From positions 1-19,975 of the forward strand of contig JAQUTS010000014.1 in NCBI GenBank assembly GCA_028694275.1: DNA of 19,975 bases, given 5' to 3'. Position numbers and translations under genes: made by a program. Positions 7,597 to 15,271 of the stretch are shown in pieces. The DNA comes from Candidatus Gastranaerophilales bacterium (GTDB lineage Bacteria > Cyanobacteriota > Vampirovibrionia > Gastranaerophilales > CAJFVJ01). Every line of letters starts with the position of its first letter. The first letter of the stretch is position 1. Below the pieces are notes generated by a model. That model was not told the DNA's origin, did no database searches, and worked only from the letters and a program-made list of their open reading frames with translations.

Positions 7597-8847
7597 ATGT
7601 ATAAAAATGCAGAAATTATAGCAATAGGAAACGAACTGATAACAGGCGATGTCATCGACACAAATTCAGCACTTATTGCAAAATCTCTGCTGGCATTAGG
7701 CATAGAAACATCTATCCACACAAGCGTAGGTGATGATGAGAGCCAAATTATATCTTTGCTATCAACCGCATTAAAACGCTCGGAATTGATATTTATAACA
7801 GGCGGACTTGGCCCTACTGATGACGACATAACAGCAAAAGTTGTAGCAAAATGCCTAAATAGAGACTTTGTACTGAAAGAAGAAATTTGGGAGCATATAA
7901 AAAAACTGCTTGGCAATACAGGAAGAGAAATTTACCCTTTTAACAAAAAACAAGCCTACATCCCAAAAGGAGCCAAATATTTTTTAAATTATTCAGGAAC
8001 TGCGCCCTGTATACTACTGGAAGAGGGCAAGAAAAGAATATTTCTTCTACCGGGTGTTCCATCAGAAGTAAGTTATTTTATAGATAAAGAAATAAAGCAC
8101 TATCTTGCAGAGTTGAATAATTCAAAAATTAAAATCAAAAAAATAAAGCTCTCAGGTATTTCAGAAGCAAAAGTCAATGAAGTAATTAAGGACATCGTAG
8201 ATAAAAACCCAACGGGAATAGCTTTTTTACCCAAAAGCTCTGAACTTGTCATAAAAATCACAGCCAAAGCCAAAACAGAAAACGAAGCTCTACAAATAGT
8301 TGATGAAACCACTCAAGAAGTAGTATATAGATTAAAAAACTACGTTTTTGGTTATGATGATGATTCCATCGAATACCTACTCAAGGATTTACTTACAGAA
8401 AATAATCTGACAATAGCTGTGGCAGAATCCTGCACAGGAGGATACATCAGCAAATTGCTTACAGACGTTCCTGGAAGCAGCAAATACATCTCTACAAACG
8501 TTGTAACCTACTCTAATAAAGCCAAAATGAATCTTCTAAAAGTATCCCAAAACACCCTTGAAAAACATGGCGCCGTAAGTGAGCAAACTGCAGAGGAAAT
8601 GGCAATAGGAATAAAAAATCTCTCAAAGTGCGATATAGGGCTGAGCATAACGGGGATTGCAGGACCTGATGGGGGAAGCCCCCTAAAACCTGTAGGCCTT
8701 GTTTATGTTGGAATAACAAATGGAAAATATTCCAAAACTGAAAAATTTCTCTTCCCTGAAAAACTTCCGAGAACAGAAATAAGAACAAGAGCAGCCTATA
8801 AAGCTCTTCAAGTTTTAAGGTCATTTATATTAGAAATGACTAACTAA
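7597..8847 (+). CDS. cinA: CinA, competence/damage-inducible protein with nicotinamide-nucleotide amidase domain
   Basis: This is a full-length 416-aa CinA. The N-terminal MoaB/MogA-like domain (COG1058) shows GNELITGDVIDTNS (11-24) and GGLGPTDDD (69-77). In characterised relatives it carries ADP-ribose pyrophosphatase activity. The C-terminal PncC domain (about 255-416) shows AESCTGG (276-282), HGAVSEQTAEEMA, and SITGIAGPDGGS (350-361), the conserved residues of nicotinamide-mononucleotide deamidase, a pyridine nucleotide salvage step. Both domains look intact. AAGG lies 7-8 nt before the ATG. The gene follows the secreted 238-aa gene by 8 bp, and its end overlaps the convergent 304-aa gene by 8 bp. 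Confidence 0.96.
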   Translation: MYKNAEIIAIGNELITGDVIDTNSALIAKSLLALGIETSIHTSVGDDESQIISLLSTALKRSELIFITGGLGPTDDDITAKVVAKCLNRDFVLKEEIWEHIKKLLGNTGREIYPFNKKQAYIPKGAKYFLNYSGTAPCILLEEGKKRIFLLPGVPSEVSYFIDKEIKHYLAELNNSKIKIKKIKLSGISEAKVNEVIKDIVDKNPTGIAFLPKSSELVIKITAKAKTENEALQIVDETTQEVVYRLKNYVFGYDDDSIEYLLKDLLTENNLTIAVAESCTGGYISKLLTDVPGSSKYISTNVVTYSNKAKMNLLKVSQNTLEKHGAVSEQTAEEMAIGIKNLSKCDIGLSITGIAGPDGGSPLKPVGLVYVGITNGKYSKTEKFLFPEKLPRTEIRTRAAYKALQVLRSFILEMTN

Positions 8848-9754
8848 AAGCTGATGGTGTTTCCGCTTGTAGCGCAAGAGCCTGAGATATCACATCAGGG
8901 TATTTTTCTATCAATGCTTTAGCAAGTTTTTCAACAGGAATCAAAGTAAGCACAAGAGGAATCAACTGCTCGGGCAAACTGGATACCATACCTGCCATCA
9001 CGTCTTTATCCAAGTTAGTGAACCCCTTAAGGGTTTCTTCTTTTTCCATTGTGGCAAGAGGCCTCATAAGCTCTGATTTTGGGAAAAGATCAAAAAGCTC
9101 ATTATTAGCACCTGTCATATGCGCTACAAGATTGATTTTTTGTTCGGGATTAACGCTTGCAAGCATCGGCTGCATGGCCTCAAAAGGGATTTTATCCAAC
9201 ATTGCTATCATTGCTTGCTGAGATTTGTTTTTTTGAGGAATACCTGTCAAATTTCCTATAAGTTTTTGCAACTCTTCTACAGAATAATTAGCAAAAGCTT
9301 TCATGAAATTTTCTTTATTTTGTTCTTTGGCAAGAATAAACTGAGTCAGGATTTTTTGAGGAATCACCTCGAAAGCCTTTTGTAAAGGCATTATAGCCAT
9401 CACAACTTTAGATATATCTTGTTGAGAAGTCCCAAAAAGAAGATTCATTATCTTTTCTTTATCAAAAAACTTCAACCCAAGCTGCAAACCTTCTTTACCC
9501 AAAAGTCCCACAGCTTGCTCTTTTTGAGAAGAAGAAAACAAGCTTAATATTTTGAGTCTGTTTTTAGGATCATACAAATTAAATGCTTCAATAAGTTCTT
9601 CAGGTTTGGTAAAAGGATTCACCTGAGCATCTGTTTGATTTACATCTGACATTTCATCAACCGATGCAAAAGGATTCACAGATACCCTGCTTACATTTAA
9701 CTGAAAAATAGAACTGAAGCCTGGAAAAGCGTCTATAGCTCCTATTTCTGACAT
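8840..9754 (-). CDS. Hypothetical all-helical repeat protein, 304 aa
   Basis: I do not recognise the gene. The frame is open to a TTG at 9796, but the ATG at 9754 is preferred because AAAAAAGGTG lies 6 nt upstream of it. The first 55 residues look disordered and carry a duplicated motif: VNPFASVDEM (26-35) and VNPFTKPEEL (45-54). The rest is a run of short amphipathic helices broken by Pro or Gly (PEELIEAF, LFDLFPKSELM, EQLIPLVLTLIPVEKLAKAL). Strings of helix pairs like this resemble the FliG-middle/MgtE-N type of superhelical scaffold; that is inference from pattern, not a family match. There is no signal peptide, membrane segment or Cys, so it is cytosolic. It has its own promoter region and stands alone on the minus strand. 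The last 8 bp overlap cinA tail to tail. Confidence 0.75.
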   Translation of the reverse strand: MSEIGAIDAFPGFSSIFQLNVSRVSVNPFASVDEMSDVNQTDAQVNPFTKPEELIEAFNLYDPKNRLKILSLFSSSQKEQAVGLLGKEGLQLGLKFFDKEKIMNLLFGTSQQDISKVVMAIMPLQKAFEVIPQKILTQFILAKEQNKENFMKAFANYSVEELQKLIGNLTGIPQKNKSQQAMIAMLDKIPFEAMQPMLASVNPEQKINLVAHMTGANNELFDLFPKSELMRPLATMEKEETLKGFTNLDKDVMAGMVSSLPEQLIPLVLTLIPVEKLAKALIEKYPDVISQALALQAETPSAFS

Positions 9755-9815
9755 TTGTACACCTTTTTTACCTATACTTATTATTGATATCGGCAATTTT
9801 TGATAAAACTTTAAT

Positions 9816-9850
9816 TATGAATTTATTCATATTAAGAAATATTAATTCAT
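9816..9850. promoter_or_regulatory. Inverted repeat, candidate operator of the 304-aa gene
   Basis: ATGAAT (9817-9822), TT, ATTCAT (9825-9830) form a perfect dyad, extended by one T/A pair. A third half-site ATTCAT lies at 9845-9850, exactly 20 bp from the second. The dyad covers the predicted transcription start of the minus-strand gene, where a repressor would block initiation. No regulator gene is in the window. Confidence 0.4.
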
Positions 9851-9866
9851 CTAAACAAAGCATCAA
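9839..9866 (-). promoter_or_regulatory. Candidate promoter for the 304-aa gene
   Basis: On the minus strand TTGATG (complement of 9861-9866) is followed after 16 bp by TAATAT (complement of 9839-9844). The start would be near 9832, giving a leader of about 78 nt. The boxes are imperfect in an AT-rich gap. Confidence 0.35.
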
Positions 9867-9915
9867 TTAAAATAGTATTTTTGTTATCATATACGAGTCG
9901 AAAAAGGATTAGAAT

Positions 9916-10689
9916 ATGAAAAAGTTTTTATCAATAATAATTTTATTAATAGTATTTTTGCTGAATACACCATTTGCCCAAGCAAAAACAAAGGCGTTTC
10001 AATATACGGCAAAAGACGGTTTCAACATAACAGGTACAATTTATACTCCGCCAATGCCGCCTGGAAAAAAAGTTCCTGTTGTTATACTTTTACACGCAAT
10101 AGGCTCGAATAAAAATGACTGGAAGGGATTGCCTGATCTAATTTGTGCCAAAGGTTACGCATGTTTGGCAATAGATCAACGAGGACATGGGCAAAGTATC
10201 TATACGGCAAAGCTAAAACAAAGATCATGGATGTATTTTACAAACAGTGATTATGCAAAATACCCGCAAGACATAGTTTGCGCTGTAGATGCCCTAAAAG
10301 CCACCCAAAGCAAAACAATCGACACAAATAGAATTATTTTAGTCGGCAACAATATAGGAGCCAATGCAGCAGTAATCGCCGCTGCAAAATTAAATAAAAA
10401 AGCTCCGATTGTGAAATCAATAGTCTTGATATCTCCGCGATTGACCATCAAAACCCTATTCATACCAATAGAAATGGTGAACTTTGGTCCACACCCAGTG
10501 TTGATATTCGATAACAAAAACGTCAAACTAGGAGTCCAACACGCAATGGAAATAAAAAAATATGCCCAAGGCAATTGCATTGTAAAACTACTAAATGCAA
10601 ACGGAATGGGTGCTTCACTATACAGAAATACTCCATCCATCAAAACAGATACGCTTAATTGGATTGTTCAAGTGTTCAAATCAAATTAA
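9916..10689 (+). CDS. Secreted alpha/beta-hydrolase-fold protein lacking the catalytic triad
   Basis: This 257-aa protein has a signal peptide (residues 1-23, ending FAQA) and the fold of dienelactone-hydrolase/peptidase-like alpha/beta hydrolases. The oxyanion strand-turn VVILLHAIGSNKNDW (H60-G63) and LAIDQRGHGQS are well conserved. The nucleophile elbow, normally GxSxG, reads GNNIG with Asn146 where Ser should be (AAT at 10351). The acid position in the HGxxD strand reads FDNKN with N202, and the GxGHG histidine position reads ANGMG with M231. All three triad residues therefore appear replaced in an otherwise full-length frame, which suggests a pseudoenzyme or binding protein rather than an esterase. 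The acid and His positions are my alignment by eye; the Ser loss is direct. AAGGA (9904-9908) precedes the ATG. The stop overlaps the AsmA-like gene by 4 bp. Confidence 0.88.
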   Translation: MKKFLSIIILLIVFLLNTPFAQAKTKAFQYTAKDGFNITGTIYTPPMPPGKKVPVVILLHAIGSNKNDWKGLPDLICAKGYACLAIDQRGHGQSIYTAKLKQRSWMYFTNSDYAKYPQDIVCAVDALKATQSKTIDTNRIILVGNNIGANAAVIAAAKLNKKAPIVKSIVLISPRLTIKTLFIPIEMVNFGPHPVLIFDNKNVKLGVQHAMEIKKYAQGNCIVKLLNANGMGASLYRNTPSIKTDTLNWIVQVFKSN

Positions 10690-13600
10690 TCAATCCATCT
10701 GAAATTTTTAACTGATTTTTGATCATACAAATCGCCCTCAATATTGACGATGAAACGCCTAAAGCCCTTATCGTTAAAATCAACGCCTGGGACCTTGGCC
10801 AATCCGGGGATAATATGGGCCAAATTTTTGTCCTTGTTGTCAACACCGGGGATATTATTGACAATTTTGGAAATTGACAAATTACCAACAGGCCCCAACA
10901 AGGGCATAATTGATTTTGAAACTTTCCCAAGAATAGTAAAATCTGAATAATTCGTGCTCATATCAAAATTTCCGGCAAGGTATATGCTGAGCTTTTTACC
11001 TCTAGAAACAAGATTATCCGTATACAACACACCATCTTTCACCTTGAAATCGACATTTATTGTATCAAAATGCCCGGTTTTTTGGGGAGCCAAAAGAGTA
11101 CAAACATTATTAATACAAAGCCCTGTAATACCTGATTTTACAACCTCAGCAGCTCTTATAAGATACTCCAAAGACCCTAGTCGGACAAGTTTCCCCGATA
11201 TAACCTGAAACTTCACATGTCCGTTTGAATTTTTGATAAGTTCAGAACGAACAAGCCCTTGAGTGGAAAAATGAGCTTCCCCATTTAAAATTCCATAAAT
11301 TTCATTTGGCATTTGCAAAAGAGTAGTAGCCACAGCATTTGCTTTGAGATTTTTAAATTTCAAATTGGTTCGGATTTTGTACGTCAAAAAATCGAACGAA
11401 GTGTTACCTGTAACCTCACCATCAGCTGTTTTGAAATAGAAATCATCCAAAGACAACTTCCAATCAGGAGAAAAAGAAAATTCTGCCTTGGCATCATCCG
11501 TAATAAGGTTATTAATAACAAGTTTTGATGATCTTAAAGTCCCCTTTTTGATAACAAAAGGAGGAACTGTTCCGTTCATATCAGAATCTTTTTTAATAAC
11601 TTTGGCTATTTCATCAATATTTATATTGGATGAGGTTATATCCATGTTCCTGAATACATATGGGAACGCAATTACATTATCCGCAACACCATCAAAGTTA
11701 AACTCAGAGCCTGCGATTTTGAATATGCCGTCTTGAAGAAAAATACCATCTTTGGCAAAGACAATTCTCAAGGTAGGGATTTTGGTGGCAAATGATGGCA
11801 ATGAGGCATTTTTGATATCCAAAACACCGTGGATATCAGGTGCGCCCCATTTCCCTTTTAAGAAAAGATTGCCCTTAAACTGACCGCCATAAAAAAGTCT
11901 TTTGTCTATGTATTTATTAAAAAATTCATTAAAAAGATTAATATCCATAAATTCTCTGGTATAAACTCTCAAATTTTCATCCAAAGTTTTTAGATTAATA
12001 GTCCCTGAAACTTCCAGGAAATTTTTTGAACTTAAAGGATTATACAACTCCAAAGGAAAAACAGAAGATGCACTAAACTGGTTAACACCAAGATTTTGAA
12101 AAGAAAGTTGATTACCAACAAACTTCAATCCACCGCCTATAAAATAGCTATTGGAAGCATCGCCGACAGAAACTCCCTTGTAAGAAATCGCATTACCGCT
12201 ATCAAGAAATATACTTGATAAAATATTCCAATTACCCTTAGAATCCTTTAAAATTTTGAGGCGCAAAGGCGTTGTCTGTTTGAGATTCAAAGGAGAAATA
12301 AGGATTTTGTTTATATAATTATCAACATCATAGGGTGATAAACGTCCATCCAAATTCAGAGCGAATTCTTTATCTTTAGAATAATATGAATTTAGTCTAA
12401 ATGCAGATCCCGCAATATAAACGACCGAATTCGGCAATGATATTTTGTTATCGTCTATTAGCAAATCACCCGATTTTAGCCTTATGGGTAAAGAAGCTGA
12501 AGAATAAACAAAACCAACATTGTTGAATTTAATTTTGCCTGTGATTTTATTCTTAATATAAATAACACCTGATGCACTACCTGAAAAATTGCGCACATTA
12601 GACAATATTGCCTTTGTTTTCGGTGGAAGTTCACTATTTTTCAATGCTTCAAAACAAGATTTATCAATATTTGAAAGAGTCAATTTCATATCATATAAAG
12701 GTGACTCAGACAGATTTTTTATGACACCTTCTAAAACCCCTTTTGAATTAAATATAACAAAAGAAATTTTTTCTGTTTTAAGAGTATTATTATCAGCCTC
12801 AAAAGCCCCTGAAGAAATAATAACTGGAGATGATAGACCTTCCAATAAGATAGAAGAGTTGTCAAAAGAACAGTGGATTTTGTCAAAGAAATCTTCTTTT
12901 AGATTTCCTTTAAGTGTCAAAACGGCACAAACATCGCCTTTGGCTGCCTTTATCGGAGCTAAAGCAGGAACCAGTTTCGACAATGCAGGGCTTGTTTTTA
13001 TAGAAGAAATGGCAGACCCCATATCAACCTTAGGGGCCAAAATTTTTGCATCTATTTGATTATTGTTGATATTTCCCGTGAACTCTATCGGGGATTTGAG
13101 GCAATTCCCTTTGATATTTTTAAATTCAAAAACATTATTAACAAAATCAATTCGGCCCAAAAGCCCACTTGCCGGAGCATTTAAGCCCTTAAACAAAATA
13201 CCCGTCCCAAGAAGATTCACAGTGCCTTCTCTATTAATTTCAGTTGAAATATTTCCTTTCAACAGAATGTCAAAATCCACATTACCGCTTAATTGCTCTA
13301 CATCTGAAATACTCTCCGCCACTTGCTTAAACAACTGACTATGCTGAAATATATCAAGAGATACAGAAGATGAAAACAGATTAGAAGTTAACCTCAAAAA
13401 TACATCGTTATCAAGAGTAGTGCGCCCGTTCAAAACAGTTTTAAAAGAGTCAATATATGTAATAAAGTTATTATAGTAGATATTTCTGTTTTGGAATTTG
13501 AGCACCCCTTGCGGAATAAATACTTGCTTTGAAAGTTTATTATATTTGGCTCTTGTGTTGTACAAAGAAAGATACCCCGACACAGCAGTATCTTTGCCGA

Positions 13601-15161
13601 CACCTTTAGCGCAAAGATCAACAACAGCTGTACCGTCCAACATAGTGTCAGGCAAAATACCATAAGGCAGTCCTAATATATCAGAAAGAGCCAAAAGATT
13701 TTTCCTGGTTTCTTTGAGTATAATTTGCCCATCTGAACGAGCTCTCATATTGAGTTTTGGCCTACGCCCCATTTTAGAAGTTCCGCTGATATTTAAGACC
13801 TTGCCTGATGCATCAACCAAATTTGTATTCAAATGCAGTCTTCTTTTTTTGTACAAAATTTCAATAGAAGATTTTGCACTCGCCATATCACCATCCACTA
13901 CAAAATTATCAATATTCAGCGTTCCCCAATATTTGGGAGAGCTTGTTTTACCTTTGATTTTGAGATCACAACTTACAAAACCGTCAACACAATATTTAAT
14001 AGCCTTATTAATCCCGTCATGTCTGACTCCAACAGTTTTTGGGACAAGACCCATTATTTTTTTCATATCTGAATGAGATGACTTAACCTTGATATCAAGA
14101 TGCTTAACTTCTCTGTCCATATGTTTGATTTCGCCGACAAGATCTATATTATAATCACGTGAAACGATTCTAAATTTTTTAAATACGAAACGATGATGGT
14201 GATATTTTCCCAAAGCGTGTATTTGTGCATCGTCTGCAATTTCAAAAAAATGAGGGTATTTTTTTGTAGAAACAAACACATTATTACAATTCAAGCTAAC
14301 TTTGAGATTGTCCGTAAGTTTTTCTCGTCCGTAGGCATTTATATCAAAATCACCGTTCAAGACACCTTGAGTGGAAGTAACTTCAGGACAAAATTCGATA
14401 ATGTATCTATTTATTTTTGAAAAATCCAGATTTGAAACATTTCCACTCAAAACAAAATTACCTTTGTTGAGAGGTTTTTTGGAAATAAAATTCAAATTTA
14501 AAATCGTAACGCTCTTGTCAGGAAAAGTAACAGAACCAAACGTTTTGAGCCTATAAAGATTTATATTTCCCAAATCAAGATTATACCCATCTAAAAGAAT
14601 GGGGCTTTGTCCGTAATCAACAAATTCTATTGCATAATCTTTTAGTGCAACCCTGAACTTTGGGACTTGTCCTGCTGTTTGTTTGAATTTGAAAGCTTTT
14701 TGAATATTAAGCTTTTTATTTTTGTCCCTCTCAAGGTAAACTTGCGCTTTATCAGCAAAAAATTGTGTATTATCAGCCCTATTAAAAACTAACATCACCA
14801 AAGGAATTTTTATATGCGTATTTGAGGAGTGAAAAATATTTTTTTTATCTTGTGAGAGACCAACATCATCAGCATCCAAAACCAGCGAAAAATCCCAACT
14901 CAGATCTGTAGAAAGTCCTTTAACATCAAGTGAATACCCATCATTAACATAGGAGTTTAACACCTGCAAAACCTGCTGGGGCTTGATAAAAACAGGCAAC
15001 AAAAATTTGTAAATTAAGGCAAAAAATACCAACAAAAAACTGATAACATAAAAAAGCTTTTTATGTTTTTTGCCATATCCTTCGCCCCGTTTTGGAGATA
15101 AATGCGTGTTTTCCTCAACCTGACTCTTGGGTTTTACGATAGTATCTGTATTATGACTCAA
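10686..15161 (-). CDS. AsmA/TamB-like giant membrane-anchored protein, 1491 aa
   Basis: This very long envelope protein has a short cytoplasmic N-terminus (about 35 residues, KKHKK), one transmembrane helix (36-58, LFYVISFLLVFFALIYKFLLP) and then more than 1400 residues of repetitive beta-strand sequence. The C-terminal region (GLVRSELIKNSNGHVKFQVISGKLVRLGSLEYLI, then DGVLYTDNLVSRGKKLSIYLAGNFD) is the AsmA/DUF3971-type end found in the AsmA, YhdP and TamB clan. Members of the clan form long hydrophobic grooves that carry phospholipids from inner to outer membrane, so a bridge role is likely here and implies a two-membrane cell. The start is read as TTG at 15161, with GAGG 8 nt upstream; no ATG precedes the membrane helix. 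The 110-bp gap to glyS holds a good promoter. I give no symbol because clan membership does not tell AsmA, YhdP and TamB apart here. Confidence 0.9.
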   Translation of the reverse strand: MSHNTDTIVKPKSQVEENTHLSPKRGEGYGKKHKKLFYVISFLLVFFALIYKFLLPVFIKPQQVLQVLNSYVNDGYSLDVKGLSTDLSWDFSLVLDADDVGLSQDKKNIFHSSNTHIKIPLVMLVFNRADNTQFFADKAQVYLERDKNKKLNIQKAFKFKQTAGQVPKFRVALKDYAIEFVDYGQSPILLDGYNLDLGNINLYRLKTFGSVTFPDKSVTILNLNFISKKPLNKGNFVLSGNVSNLDFSKINRYIIEFCPEVTSTQGVLNGDFDINAYGREKLTDNLKVSLNCNNVFVSTKKYPHFFEIADDAQIHALGKYHHHRFVFKKFRIVSRDYNIDLVGEIKHMDREVKHLDIKVKSSHSDMKKIMGLVPKTVGVRHDGINKAIKYCVDGFVSCDLKIKGKTSSPKYWGTLNIDNFVVDGDMASAKSSIEILYKKRRLHLNTNLVDASGKVLNISGTSKMGRRPKLNMRARSDGQIILKETRKNLLALSDILGLPYGILPDTMLDGTAVVDLCAKGVGKDTAVSGYLSLYNTRAKYNKLSKQVFIPQGVLKFQNRNIYYNNFITYIDSFKTVLNGRTTLDNDVFLRLTSNLFSSSVSLDIFQHSQLFKQVAESISDVEQLSGNVDFDILLKGNISTEINREGTVNLLGTGILFKGLNAPASGLLGRIDFVNNVFEFKNIKGNCLKSPIEFTGNINNNQIDAKILAPKVDMGSAISSIKTSPALSKLVPALAPIKAAKGDVCAVLTLKGNLKEDFFDKIHCSFDNSSILLEGLSSPVIISSGAFEADNNTLKTEKISFVIFNSKGVLEGVIKNLSESPLYDMKLTLSNIDKSCFEALKNSELPPKTKAILSNVRNFSGSASGVIYIKNKITGKIKFNNVGFVYSSASLPIRLKSGDLLIDDNKISLPNSVVYIAGSAFRLNSYYSKDKEFALNLDGRLSPYDVDNYINKILISPLNLKQTTPLRLKILKDSKGNWNILSSIFLDSGNAISYKGVSVGDASNSYFIGGGLKFVGNQLSFQNLGVNQFSASSVFPLELYNPLSSKNFLEVSGTINLKTLDENLRVYTREFMDINLFNEFFNKYIDKRLFYGGQFKGNLFLKGKWGAPDIHGVLDIKNASLPSFATKIPTLRIVFAKDGIFLQDGIFKIAGSEFNFDGVADNVIAFPYVFRNMDITSSNINIDEIAKVIKKDSDMNGTVPPFVIKKGTLRSSKLVINNLITDDAKAEFSFSPDWKLSLDDFYFKTADGEVTGNTSFDFLTYKIRTNLKFKNLKANAVATTLLQMPNEIYGILNGEAHFSTQGLVRSELIKNSNGHVKFQVISGKLVRLGSLEYLIRAAEVVKSGITGLCINNVCTLLAPQKTGHFDTINVDFKVKDGVLYTDNLVSRGKKLSIYLAGNFDMSTNYSDFTILGKVSKSIMPLLGPVGNLSISKIVNNIPGVDNKDKNLAHIIPGLAKVPGVDFNDKGFRRFIVNIEGDLYDQKSVKNFRWID

Positions 15162-15218
15162 TAAATTAACCTCAAGGGATTTTTTGCATAATAATAGTTT
15201 AATATGTTTTAGAAGATA

Positions 15219-15247
15219 ATTGTAGTTTTTTACAAATTTTGTGACAA
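15219..15247 (-). promoter_or_regulatory. Promoter for the AsmA-like gene
   Basis: On the minus strand TTGTCA (complement of 15242-15247) and TACAAT (complement of 15219-15224) are 17 bp apart, with five of six matches to each sigma-70 consensus box. The start would be near 15212, about 50 nt before the TTG codon. The gene can thus be expressed apart from glyS. Confidence 0.65.
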
Positions 15248-15271
15248 TACCCGAAACATCTAAACAACAAG

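Noticed and set aside
11313..14556. Several open frames on the plus strand inside the AsmA-like gene
   Set aside because: They lie opposite one long continuous coding frame, lack SD sites and known motifs, and are expected shadows of AT-rich coding sequence.
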